Assembly: GCA_024434115.1 (NCBI GenBank) | Contig: QMIT01000004.1 | Location: forward strand, 419,456-483,455 | Origin: Chloroflexota bacterium | GTDB taxonomy: Bacteria > Chloroflexota > Anaerolineae > Aggregatilineales > J027 | Direction: 5' to 3' | DNA length: 64,000 bases | Shown: piece after piece, positions 18,180 through 27,044 of the stretch | Layout: the number at the start of each line of letters is the position of its first letter | How positions within the stretch are numbered: the stretch's first letter is position 1 | Position numbers and translations under genes: made by a program | Notes under the pieces: generated by a model | Told to the model about the DNA's origin: nothing | Databases searched by the model: none | Seen by the model: the letters and a program-made list of their open reading frames with translations, nothing else

Positions 18180-18626
18180 ATGGAAAAAATCAAATCAATC
18201 CTCCAAAACAAATCAGCCGCTGGGCTATATCTTCTTACTTCACCCATCCCAGCAGAAACATTGCAAGCACTCGCTGAGGAACAGAAATTCAGCTTTTCGC
18301 ATGTGCATGGACAGGGAATCGCCACTGAGGATGCCTTCATGGATGAAATCCAACGGGCTGGTAATTTTCCTGACTATTTTGGGCGCATGGATGAATCTAT
18401 CGTAGATTGCTTACAGGATTTAGATCACTGGTATCCTCGCCGCAAAGGGTTTGTATTCTTCTACGACCATGCTGACCAACTCGCGTCCGGCGATCCTGAA
18501 ACCTTTGACATGGTGATGGATTGTTTCCAACAAGCGCTGCAATTTTGGCGCGAGCGTGGTCAAAAACCGTTCTACATCTTTTTAAGCGGCGCGGGTCTAA
18601 CACTGGACGAAGCCACTCTCATTTAA
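18180..18626 (+). CDS. Barstar-like protein
   Basis: A 148-residue protein with the barstar-family signature in its centre (AGNFPDYFGRMDESIVDCLQDL, compare the NFPxYFGxNWDALxDCL pattern), followed by a C-terminal alpha/beta part. Barstar inhibits the ribonuclease barnase. No barnase-like toxin is visible next to it, so it may be an orphan immunity protein or have another binding partner. It starts 75 nt after the receiver genes. Confidence 0.75.
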   Translation: MEKIKSILQNKSAAGLYLLTSPIPAETLQALAEEQKFSFSHVHGQGIATEDAFMDEIQRAGNFPDYFGRMDESIVDCLQDLDHWYPRRKGFVFFYDHADQLASGDPETFDMVMDCFQQALQFWRERGQKPFYIFLSGAGLTLDEATLI

Positions 18627-18645
18627 ACCTATGCCCTAACGCACT

Positions 18646-18759
18646 ATGCAAAAAATCTCCCGGCTCATCCTAGTGGTTATCATGCTATGCGTCGCCACTT
18701 TTTCGCGGATGATTTATCTGAGTGATACGTCATTCGATAATGCTGAAACTCTCAGCTAA
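18646..18759 (+). CDS. Possible 37-residue membrane or signal-peptide-like ORF
   Basis: ATG 18646 opens 37 codons: MQKISRLILVVIMLCVATFS followed by a short polar tail ending in ETLS. It looks like a complete export signal with almost nothing after it, so it may be a degraded secreted-protein gene, a tiny membrane peptide, or chance. It lies 19 nt after the barstar-like gene and before a terminator. The rest of 18627-18956 holds only that terminator and the leader of the GH57 gene. Confidence 0.3.
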   Translation: MQKISRLILVVIMLCVATFSRMIYLSDTSFDNAETLS

Positions 18760-18808
18760 TCTTCGCACACAGGATACTCTCGACAAACGGCTGGAAAACA
18801 TTGGCGTA

Positions 18809-18834
18809 CCGGGGAATCATGTTCCCCTGTTTTT
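18809..18834 (+). terminator. Rho-independent terminator
   Basis: GGGGAA (18811-18816) / TTCCCC (18822-18827) with a 5-nt loop, followed by TGTTTTTCC. Confidence 0.7.
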
Positions 18835-18956
18835 CCTATTGATCGGACTCCTGACCAGCTACCCTAAAATGTGTGTCTATTTAATAAATTACGCCCTACA
18901 GCAAAACAGTGTTAAAATCCTGCCCAAATTGAACACCCACAAAGGATTTATGACCG

Positions 18957-20849
18957 ATGAAAAATGCCCTCGGCGCATTTACATTTGTCCTGCACAGCCA
19001 CCTACCCTATGCGCGTTTGGCGGGACGTTGGCCGCACGGCGAAGAATGGATTCACGAAGCCGCCAGCGAGACGTATATCCCCTTATTAAACGTACTCTAC
19101 GATTTACGGGCCGAGGGCGTTCCCTACAAAATAACCATCGGCATCACCCCGGTGTTGGCTGAACAACTGGCCGATGCGGATGTGTGCGACCATCTGGACG
19201 AATACTTAGAAGATAAAATCGCCCGTGCCAAACAGGACATCTTGCGTTTTCGAGGCGATCTATGGGAAGAGACTGCGCCGCACGGAGTCGAGCGCACCGA
19301 AGCCGAAGAAAGCAACCTGCCCCATATAGACCGCGAGGCCGTCGAAGAAGCCTTTATGGAATCGGAGGCGATTGAAGAAGCCAAAGAGCTTGCCGGGGAA
19401 ATGGGCGCTGAAATTCCTGCGGAGAAAGTTGCCCCCGAAAAGCCATGGTGGGTCGGCCACAAACATCTTGAATCATTGGCAGAATGGTATCTACATTATT
19501 ACGAAACCATCAAGGATTCATTTGACCGTAAATATCGTCGTGACATCATTGGGGCATTCCGTCAACTACAGGACGAAGGCTATATCGAAATTATCACCTG
19601 TGCCGCGACACATGGCTATTTGCCCTTACTCGGTACGGATGCTGCCATTCGTGGTCAACTGCACACAGGCGTCACCAGCTATCAACGGCTGTTTGGTCGC
19701 AATCCACGCGGCATCTGGCTACCTGAATGTGCCTATCGTCCGGCCTATTATGACCAAAATGGCAAAATCCGCCCCGGTATCGAGAAATTCCTTGCCGCCG
19801 AGGGTATCAGCGTCTTTTTCAGTGAAACCCATCTGGTCACAGGCGGTGCTCCGGTCGGTGTGGCGGCGGGTGAAATCATCGGGCCGTATGGCGCAATTAA
19901 ACGCCGCTACCTAATCCCCATGTCCGAAGTCCCTGCCCCGGATTTTCAAGCGACCACCTTTGAACCGTATTACGTCAGCGACACCACCTCCGGCATGAAC
20001 GCCGAAGACCACAGCAGTGTAGCGGTGATTGGCCGCAACAACGAAACGGGTCAACAGGTATGGTCAGCCACTGTCGGGTATCCCGGCGACTTCGACTATC
20101 GTGAATTTCACCGCAAAGATAGTGTCAGCGGCCTGCAATATTGGCGAGTGACGGGCAATACGGTGGATTTGGGCGAGAAAGATTTTTATCACCCCGATTG
20201 GGCCGAGGGCAAGCTCAAATCGCACGCCGCCGACTTCGTGGGTTTGGTGGAGCGCATTTTGACGGCATGGCGCGACAATGGCAATGATTATGGCCTCATC
20301 GCCAGCAACTATGACACCGAGCTATTTGGGCATTGGTGGTTCGAAGGCGTGGACTGGATTAAAGAAGTGCTGCGCGGCCTCGCCAAAAGTAAAGTGGTGG
20401 ATTTAGTGACCGCCCCTCAATACGTGGAAGAGCACCCCCCTAAACAAATCTTGCACCTCCCTGAAGGCAGTTGGGGCGCGGGGGGCACGCATTTCACATG
20501 GAATAACATCGAGGTCAATTGGATGTGGCCGCCTATTCACGAGGCCGAACAGCGCATGACCCGGCTGGCGAATCGCCATAAAGCTGACTGGGACAGCGAG
20601 AACCTTCGCAAAACGCTGAATCAGGCTGCCCGCGAATTACTATTGGCAGAAAGTTCGGACTGGCCTTTCTTGGTTACAACCGGACAGGCCCGCAATTATG
20701 CTATCCAGCGGTTTAGCCAGCACATGGAACGCTTCCGTAAATTGTGTGAGAGCGTTGAAGCCGGGCAACCCGATGGCAACCTTACCGAAGAATACTGGCA
20801 ATTGGACAAACTGTATCCCAATATTGATTACCGATGGTGGTGCGAATAG
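18957..20849 (+). CDS. GH57 1,4-alpha-glucan branching enzyme
   Basis: A 630-residue cytoplasmic enzyme of glycoside hydrolase family 57 with the C-terminal domain found in branching enzymes. It introduces alpha-1,6 branches into glycogen. N-terminal FTFVLHSHLPYARLAGRWPHGEEW is characteristic. The catalytic nucleophile is Glu257 in WLPECAYRP, and the acid/base is Asp453 in YDTELFGHWWFEG. There is an acidic helical insert at about residues 105-160 (TEAEESNLPH ... AEKVAPEKPWW). ATG 18957 follows AAAGGA by 10 nt. Other glycogen genes are absent from the window. Confidence 0.93.
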   Translation: MKNALGAFTFVLHSHLPYARLAGRWPHGEEWIHEAASETYIPLLNVLYDLRAEGVPYKITIGITPVLAEQLADADVCDHLDEYLEDKIARAKQDILRFRGDLWEETAPHGVERTEAEESNLPHIDREAVEEAFMESEAIEEAKELAGEMGAEIPAEKVAPEKPWWVGHKHLESLAEWYLHYYETIKDSFDRKYRRDIIGAFRQLQDEGYIEIITCAATHGYLPLLGTDAAIRGQLHTGVTSYQRLFGRNPRGIWLPECAYRPAYYDQNGKIRPGIEKFLAAEGISVFFSETHLVTGGAPVGVAAGEIIGPYGAIKRRYLIPMSEVPAPDFQATTFEPYYVSDTTSGMNAEDHSSVAVIGRNNETGQQVWSATVGYPGDFDYREFHRKDSVSGLQYWRVTGNTVDLGEKDFYHPDWAEGKLKSHAADFVGLVERILTAWRDNGNDYGLIASNYDTELFGHWWFEGVDWIKEVLRGLAKSKVVDLVTAPQYVEEHPPKQILHLPEGSWGAGGTHFTWNNIEVNWMWPPIHEAEQRMTRLANRHKADWDSENLRKTLNQAARELLLAESSDWPFLVTTGQARNYAIQRFSQHMERFRKLCESVEAGQPDGNLTEEYWQLDKLYPNIDYRWWCE

Positions 20850-20859
20850 GGAGTTTGAT

Positions 20860-21057
20860 ATGCAAGATACGCTCCATTTCCATATTGAACGCTTCGACGA
20901 TGATGGAGTTTATTATGTGGTCAGTGGGGTAGAAATTGCCCTCACGACGGACGGCGAAACACTTGAGGAAGCCTTACACAATCTACGTGAAGCGGTTGAA
21001 CTCTATTTTGCAGGCGATACTTTATTGGCACCACCCACGCTAAAAGTAACAATCTAA
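20860..21057 (+). CDS. HicB-like small protein
   Basis: A 65-residue protein with the HicB partial RNase H-like pattern: FHIERFDDDGVYYVVSGVEI, TDGETLEEALHNLREAVELYF. HicB proteins are antitoxins of HicA ribonucleases. No HicA (about 60 residues, dsRBD-like) is found on either side, and there is no DNA-binding extension. It starts at ATG 20860, 10 nt after the GH57 stop, and abuts the ubiE start (TAA then ATG), so it is part of that operon. It may be a solitary HicB-fold protein without toxin. Confidence 0.75.
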   Translation: MQDTLHFHIERFDDDGVYYVVSGVEIALTTDGETLEEALHNLREAVELYFAGDTLLAPPTLKVTI

Positions 21058-21756
21058 ATGACAACATCAGATAAAGCGCATGTACAGGGGATGTTTGGGC
21101 GGATTGCTCCCCGCTATGATTTGATGAACCGCCTGATGACATTTGGGCGAGATAAAAGCTGGCGCAAGTTTGTTGTCCAACAAGCCCATATCCCCCCGCA
21201 AGGCCATGTCTTGGATATTGCCGCCGGAACAGGCGACATCGCGTTTGAGGTGCGTCGCCAATACCCCAGCGCTACGGTCATCGCGGCGGATTTCGCCCTA
21301 CCGATGATGGTTGTCGGACAAAAGCGTACCAATGGCTCTACGGTGGATTGGTTAGGAGCAAACGCATTGGCTCTGCCCTTCCCGGACAGTACATTTGACG
21401 CAGTAGTGAGTGGTTTCCTGTTCCGCAATGTGCCCGATATTGATGCGGCCCTACGGGAACAATGGCGGATTTTGAAACCCGGCGGCTATCTGGTCACACT
21501 CGATACCAGCCCACCCCCGAAAAATCTGCTGCGGCCTTTTATCAACATCCACCTGAAATATGTGATTCCAACAGTGGGCAAATTGATTTCGGGCGACAGC
21601 AGTGCCTATCGTTATCTGCCCCAAAGCACATTGGAATTTAAGACGCCAGAGGCCCTTGCCGAACGGATTCGTGGAGCAGGGTTTCAACAGGTGGGCTATC
21701 AAAATTTTATGCTCAAAACCATTGCCGTCCATTGGGGACAAAAACCACTAGACTGA
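21058..21756 (+). CDS. ubiE: Demethylmenaquinone/ubiquinone C-methyltransferase
   Basis: A 232-residue SAM-dependent methyltransferase of the UbiE/MenG family, which methylates the quinone ring in menaquinone synthesis. Visible: FGRIAPRYDLMNRLMTFGRDKSWR, SAM motif I VLDIAAGTGDIAFE, motif II FPDSTFDAVVSGFLFRNVPD, and LKPGGYLVTLDTSPP. ATG 21058 follows directly after the stop of the HicB-like gene. It points to menaquinone-based respiration. Confidence 0.93.
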   Translation: MTTSDKAHVQGMFGRIAPRYDLMNRLMTFGRDKSWRKFVVQQAHIPPQGHVLDIAAGTGDIAFEVRRQYPSATVIAADFALPMMVVGQKRTNGSTVDWLGANALALPFPDSTFDAVVSGFLFRNVPDIDAALREQWRILKPGGYLVTLDTSPPPKNLLRPFINIHLKYVIPTVGKLISGDSSAYRYLPQSTLEFKTPEALAERIRGAGFQQVGYQNFMLKTIAVHWGQKPLD

Positions 21757-21941
21757 CAGGCTAGAGTCCCGATCTTAGAAGACAGTGCCTTTTGTCCTCA
21801 AAATGAGGTTAAAAAATTTTGACAGTCCCCCTGAGATTCCGTAAAATCCAGACAAATGCTTTGTGAAGATGCCCCCCTATAAGCTCATCTTCCAAACCAG
21901 CAATAGTAAGCTCTTTAAAAGTATTGAAGGGTCAAACCATT

Positions 21942-24026
21942 ATGAGGGATTACAACTCAGAATCCATCCGAAATATCACGTTAGCTGGACATCAAGGAGC
22001 GGGAAAAACCATGCTGGTGGAGAGCCTGTTGTTTCATTCAGGCGCCACCAATCGCATGGGTAAAATAGAGGACGGAAGCACCGTCTCCGACTTTGATGAT
22101 GATGAACGTGAACGTCAGTTAAGTATCAACACCGCGCTTGTCCCCGTTGAATTTGGCGACTGTAAAATCAATATTCTTGACACCCCCGGTTTTACCGATT
22201 TTCAAGGCGAAGTTCAGCAGGCCATTCGCAGCACCGATGCCGTTGTGGTCGTGGTAGACGCGGTAGCTGGCCCCGAAGTCGGCACCGAAATGGCCTTCCA
22301 ATATGCTGTAGATTTTAATCAACCTGTGATGGTTGTCATCAACAAAATGGATCGGGAAAACGCCAATTTTAACCGCACCCTAGAAGCCCTGCGTGAGCGC
22401 TTCCCCGAACGAAAATTTATCCCGGTGATTTTGCCCTTTGGTGAACAGTCCAATTTCAAGGGTGTGCTGAATGCTGTTACCCAAAAGCTCTATATGGGTA
22501 AAGGCGACAAAGGCGATGCAGTGCCAGCCGATTTAGCAGATATGCTGCAAGAAGCACATTTGGCCGTAGTTGAAGCTGCCGCCGAAGCCGACGACGCCTA
22601 TATTGAAAAATATTTCGAGACCAACGAACTCAGCTTTGATGAAATCCGCGATGGGATGCGTAAAGCCGCCCGTAACGCCGACCTTGCCACCACCCCCGTC
22701 TTTGTGACCAGCGGAACGGCTGCTGTCGGTATTGTGCCCCTATTAGAAGCGCTCACGGTTTATGTTCAGCCCTCCACCGGACGGCGTGTCAGCACCAAGA
22801 CTGACCTTGAATCAAACGAAATCGAGTTTGTGAACCCGCCCCAAAGTGACAGCGGCCCGTTTTTGGCCTATGTATTCAAGAGTTCAACTGACAAGTTCGG
22901 AACGCTAACCTATTTCCGTATCTTCTCCGGTTCAGTCAAGGGCAACGACACTGTTTGGAATCCGAACACCCAACAAGAAGAACGCTTGGGTCAGTTGTTG
23001 TTGATGCGCGGCAAAGAGCAAATTCCAGTAGATGCCCTGCACGCGGGTGACATTGGCGCGGTTGCCAAACTCAAGAACACCTACACAGGCAACACTTTGA
23101 CTACCAAAGCCTTTGGGCGTTTTGTACCGGGACCAAAATTCCCTGCTCCGGTCTATGCGGTGGCCGTCCACCCCAAGACGCAGGCCGACAGCGCCAAGAT
23201 TGCAACCGTTTTGGCCTCACTTTGTCAGGGCGACCAAACGCTAAAATGGCGACAAGACGCTGCAACCAAACAAGTTGTGTTTGAAGGCATGGGCAGCGTG
23301 CAAATTGATATTGCCCTCAAACGCGCCGAACGTCTCGGCTGTGCCATGACCATTGAAGTGCCCAAAGTGCCCTATCAGGAAACCATTACCAAGAAAGCCC
23401 AGTCGGTCTATCGCCACAAGAAACAAACGGGCGGTGCGGGTCAATTTGCCGAAGTGCATCTGCGGGTCGAACCGATCCCGGCGGAAAACGGCTTTGAGTT
23501 CAAGAGCGAGATTGTCGGCGGGTCAATTTCCGGCCCATTCGTCCAGAGTACCGAAAAAGGTGTGCGCCAAAACTTGAACAATGGCGTCATTGCAGGCTAC
23601 CCGATTGTAGGTGTCAAAGCCGTCGTGTTTGATGGCAAAGAACACCCGGTAGACTCCAAAGACATCGCCTTCCAAGTCGCAGGCCGTGAATCCTTTAAGG
23701 ATGCCTTCAAACAGGCTGGCCCAGTTCTCTTGGAACCAATTGTGAATGTGCGTGTGACCGTGCCGGAAGAAAACACGGGCGACATTATGAGCGACATGAC
23801 CACCCGACGTGGACGTGTACAGGGGATGGATACCGTAGCCGGACGCACGATTATCAATGCGACGGTGCCACATGCCGAGATGCTACGTTATTCCAACGAC
23901 CTGCGCTCCATGACAGGCGGACGTGGAATTTTCACAATGGAATTTAGCCATTATGAAACCATGCCGAGCAATCTGGCAGCGGATGTCATTGCGCAGCACA
24001 AAGCCACCGAACACGAAGACGAATAG
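21942..24026 (+). CDS. Elongation factor G-like GTPase (EF-G2 type)
   Basis: A 694-residue translational GTPase. The G motifs are clear: AGHQGAGKTML, the switch-like line ERERQLSIN, DTPGFTDF and NKMDREN. These are followed by EF-Tu-like domain 2 and domains III-V (TGGAGQFAEVHLRVEP; TTRRGRVQGMD; SMTGGRGIFTMEFSHYE). The spacing and ERERQLSIN instead of ERERGITI fit the EF-G-like paralogue family rather than canonical FusA, which would lie in a str operon. ATG 21942 is preferred over TTG 21924. It may act in stress translation or ribosome recycling; this is not established from sequence. Confidence 0.88.
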   Translation: MRDYNSESIRNITLAGHQGAGKTMLVESLLFHSGATNRMGKIEDGSTVSDFDDDERERQLSINTALVPVEFGDCKINILDTPGFTDFQGEVQQAIRSTDAVVVVVDAVAGPEVGTEMAFQYAVDFNQPVMVVINKMDRENANFNRTLEALRERFPERKFIPVILPFGEQSNFKGVLNAVTQKLYMGKGDKGDAVPADLADMLQEAHLAVVEAAAEADDAYIEKYFETNELSFDEIRDGMRKAARNADLATTPVFVTSGTAAVGIVPLLEALTVYVQPSTGRRVSTKTDLESNEIEFVNPPQSDSGPFLAYVFKSSTDKFGTLTYFRIFSGSVKGNDTVWNPNTQQEERLGQLLLMRGKEQIPVDALHAGDIGAVAKLKNTYTGNTLTTKAFGRFVPGPKFPAPVYAVAVHPKTQADSAKIATVLASLCQGDQTLKWRQDAATKQVVFEGMGSVQIDIALKRAERLGCAMTIEVPKVPYQETITKKAQSVYRHKKQTGGAGQFAEVHLRVEPIPAENGFEFKSEIVGGSISGPFVQSTEKGVRQNLNNGVIAGYPIVGVKAVVFDGKEHPVDSKDIAFQVAGRESFKDAFKQAGPVLLEPIVNVRVTVPEENTGDIMSDMTTRRGRVQGMDTVAGRTIINATVPHAEMLRYSNDLRSMTGGRGIFTMEFSHYETMPSNLAADVIAQHKATEHEDE

Positions 24027-24048
24027 ATCTAAATTCATAAATTTTTGC

Positions 24049-24080
24049 ATAGGGCGGGCCACCAAACCGCCCTATTTTTT
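24049..24080 (+). terminator. Rho-independent terminator
   Basis: AGGGCGG (24051-24057) / CCGCCCT (24067-24073), then ATTTTTT. Confidence 0.85.
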
Positions 24081-24175
24081 GGAAATTGATGACAAACTGC
24101 ACATGAATTTTTTGACAACCATCCTCCGTCTTGGTAAATTTGTGAAGTACGGCGCAAGTGACACCCAACGAATCT

Positions 24176-24436
24176 ATGAGCAAGCCAAAACGTAAGGATT
24201 ATTTCATCAATCTAGGGTTGGCGGCTCTAGCAGGATTAAGCGGCTGTATCTCAATCATCGTGTTGATGGTTGGGATCGCGTTAGGAATCTTGCTTGATTC
24301 GCGGGTGTTCGACAGCACGCCACTCTTCACAATTCTGTGCATTGTGGGAAGTGTGCCGATCAGTTTATTGACCATGTTGGTCATCGCCATCCGGTCTGCT
24401 AAGACAATTGAAAAACGGCAATACGGCAAATCTTAA
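24176..24436 (+). CDS. AtpZ/AtpI-like membrane protein of the ATP synthase locus
   Basis: An 86-residue protein with two membrane helices (about 14-38 and 49-72) and a basic N-terminus, starting at ATG 24176 (a GTG six codons upstream is possible). Small two-helix AtpZ/AtpI proteins commonly precede Fo genes and assist c-ring assembly or Mg uptake. The assignment rests on size, topology and position just upstream of atpB, not on a specific motif. Confidence 0.6.
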   Translation: MSKPKRKDYFINLGLAALAGLSGCISIIVLMVGIALGILLDSRVFDSTPLFTILCIVGSVPISLLTMLVIAIRSAKTIEKRQYGKS

Positions 24437-24541
24437 ACCGTGCCGCAGTTGTGCTATGCCGGGTGTTGTCAGGTAGTTGTATCGTCATCGTTTACACATA
24501 GGAGGAGTGCTTTTGCTCGGCTCAAAGAAAGGAGTCCGTTA

Positions 24542-25819
24542 ATGAGTCACGGACATGATGATCACGGTCACGCCGCGTCATCAGGAGCAGTAAACCCCGT
24601 CGCAACGAAGGGTTGCTTATATTTATTAATTGGGTTAGCTATTGCAGCATTGGCCTGCGGTGCATTGCCATATTATGTGCTTCCCAAACTGGGATATGGA
24701 ATCGCCGTGCCAGTCATCACCATCTTTGGTGAACCGTTGGCGAAGGAAAAGTTCCAAATCCTCGGCTTTAATATCACCAACACGGCCCTTGCGCTGGTTT
24801 TGGTTGACATCATTGTCTTGGCGATAGCCTTCGCGTTGCGTAATCCCCAACGAGTCCCCAAGGGTTTTCAAGGTGGTTTCGAACTGATTGTGGATTACCT
24901 GTATGGTGTCACCAAAAACGTGGTTGGCCCCAAGGATGCCCGCAAGATTTTCCCCCTCATTGCTACCTTCTTCATCGTAGTGCTAACCGCCAACTGGACA
25001 AAACTCTTGCCGGGTTTTGAAACCATTGGTGCGCTTCACTGTGCAGAGTCCAGTGATTTAGTCACCATGAGCGGCTATCCCATTCACGCTGAAGACAAAG
25101 ATTTGCCATTTGAAGGCTCCATCTTCTCCAACATCTACCTTTTGAAGGTCGAAGAAGGGCTAGACTCAGGTGAAAAAGCTACGCCTGAAGGCTATGAAGA
25201 ATGCGAAGCCAAATATTTCGGCCTCGTCCATGCCGAAGAAGAACCGCATGACGAAGAAGCCATAACCACTGAAGGCGAGACGCCAACCGGTGAAGGCGAA
25301 AATGCTGAAGCTACAGCCGAAGGTGGTGAGGAGGGAGCAGCAGCGGAAGAAGAACATGTCTATTCCGAAGCCGCTGACCGTTTGGTCGTGACCCCCTTCC
25401 TACGCGGTGCTGCTACCGACCTGAACTTCACATTGGCCTTGGCGATTATTGCCATGTTCGCGGTGCAATATTACGGTGTGCAAAAATTGGGCTTGGGATA
25501 CTTCTCCAAGTTCGTGAACTTGCCTGCACTGGGGAATATGAGCAAGAAACCAATGGGCCTGATGGATTTTGTCGTCGGGTTGTTGGAAGTGCTGTCTGAA
25601 GTCTCCAAGATTATCAGTTTTGCCTTCCGTCTTTTCGGCGTTATCTTCGCGGGCGGTATTCTGTTGATTGTGGCGACATTCCTGACGGGCGCGTTGGCCC
25701 CCGCCGCCGTCTATGGCATAGAGTTTTTCATCGGCGCGATTCAAGCGTTTGTGTTCTTCATTCTGCCTCTGGTATTGATCAATCTTGCGATGGTCTCCCA
25801 CCACGGTGATGACCATTAA
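24542..25819 (+). CDS. atpB: ATP synthase Fo subunit a with a large acidic insert
   Basis: A 425-residue proton-channel subunit; ATG 24542 follows AAAGGAG. The N-terminus is His-rich (MSHGHDDHGHA). The core helices are recognisable: TATFFIVVLTANWTKLLPG, and the essential Arg363 in SFAFRLFGVIFAGG. The usual Asn after RLFG is Val here. Subunit a is normally about 240-300 residues. The extra length comes mainly from residues about 170-285, an extracytoplasmic or loop segment very rich in Glu, Ala and Gly. It heads the order a-c-b of a normal Fo operon. Confidence 0.92.
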   Translation: MSHGHDDHGHAASSGAVNPVATKGCLYLLIGLAIAALACGALPYYVLPKLGYGIAVPVITIFGEPLAKEKFQILGFNITNTALALVLVDIIVLAIAFALRNPQRVPKGFQGGFELIVDYLYGVTKNVVGPKDARKIFPLIATFFIVVLTANWTKLLPGFETIGALHCAESSDLVTMSGYPIHAEDKDLPFEGSIFSNIYLLKVEEGLDSGEKATPEGYEECEAKYFGLVHAEEEPHDEEAITTEGETPTGEGENAEATAEGGEEGAAAEEEHVYSEAADRLVVTPFLRGAATDLNFTLALAIIAMFAVQYYGVQKLGLGYFSKFVNLPALGNMSKKPMGLMDFVVGLLEVLSEVSKIISFAFRLFGVIFAGGILLIVATFLTGALAPAAVYGIEFFIGAIQAFVFFILPLVLINLAMVSHHGDDH

Positions 25820-25827
25820 ATCTATAG

Positions 25828-26094
<267 letters not shown>

Positions 26095-26122
26095 TCCCCT
26101 ACAGGAGGCTGAGAAAAGGCAC

Positions 26123-26824
26123 ATGGATGCGTTAGGTATTAATATTGGGTTTCTAATTGCCCAAATCATCAACTTCGGCGTGATCTTTTTCCTGTTGCGT
26201 AAGTTTGTATGGGGCAAATTGTTAGACACAATTGATCAACGCCGTGCAGACATCGAAAAGGGTCTGGAAGACGCCCGTATCGCCGCTGAAGCTCGTGCTA
26301 ATGCGGAAAAAGAAGCGGAAAACATCAAGGCTGCTGCCCGTGCCGAAGCCCAGAAGATTGTGGCCGATGCGCGTGGTCGTGGTGAAGAAGCAGGCAACGA
26401 CGTGCTGGCAAAAGCTAACACCGACGCCGAAGCAATTCGCAGTGAAGCCCGTATCAAGGCCGAAGAAGAACGTTCACAATTACTGTCCGACATGCGCGGT
26501 CAGGTGATCTCGTTGGCGATGGCCGCCGCGAACCGTCTGATCGGTGAAAGCATTGACGAAAAGAAGCAGCAGCAAATCGTGACTGACTTCTTCAGCAAAT
26601 CCCCCGAAAACGTTAAAGGTCTGGGTGCCAATATCGAAGTCGTCAGCGCCCTGCCCCTCAATGACAATGAGAAGAAAGACATTCTCTCCAAGACAGGCGC
26701 TTCCAATGCCGACTGGAAAGTTGATCCGGCGATCTTGGGTGGTCTCATCATCCGCGCAGGTGATAAGGTCGTGGATGGCAGCGTTCGCTCAGGTCTAAGC
26801 GCGTTGTCGGCTCGCCTGAACTAA
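26123..26824 (+). CDS. atpF: ATP synthase subunit b with C-terminal delta-like segment
   Basis: A 233-residue protein, longer than usual subunit b (about 160). Membrane helix 8-28 (IGFLIAQIINFGVIFFLLRK), long Ala/Glu coiled coil to about 145, then a region to 233 ending DWKVDPAILGGLIIRAGDKVVDGSVRSGLSAL. This is the typical C-terminal motif of the delta subunit. I read it as a b-delta hybrid whose delta part has lost most of the N-terminal six-helix domain. No atpH, atpA, atpG, atpD or atpC gene follows. Confidence 0.9.
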   Translation: MDALGINIGFLIAQIINFGVIFFLLRKFVWGKLLDTIDQRRADIEKGLEDARIAAEARANAEKEAENIKAAARAEAQKIVADARGRGEEAGNDVLAKANTDAEAIRSEARIKAEEERSQLLSDMRGQVISLAMAAANRLIGESIDEKKQQQIVTDFFSKSPENVKGLGANIEVVSALPLNDNEKKDILSKTGASNADWKVDPAILGGLIIRAGDKVVDGSVRSGLSALSARLN

Positions 26825-26844
26825 TCACAAACTAACAAATATTC

Positions 26845-26876
26845 AAAAGGGCAATCCAAACGGGTTGTCCTTTTTG
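26845..26876 (+). terminator. Terminator of the Fo operon
   Basis: AGGGCAA (26848-26854) / TTGTCCT (26865-26871), one G-T pair, followed by TTTT. It shows the operon ends after atpF. The 165 bases after it hold no gene that I can see. Confidence 0.8.
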
Positions 26877-27044
26877 ATTTTACTAGAAGTGCTTTAGCAC
26901 ACTTTCCAAACCCTAACGGTCAAGCAAAATCCTCTTCATATAATCCACAGCCATTTAAGCGTAACTGTAGTTACGCTAACGCATATCCATTATATAAATA
27001 CTAAACATAGACCGTGTGTTCTAGGGATGAAACAAGGGGTTACT

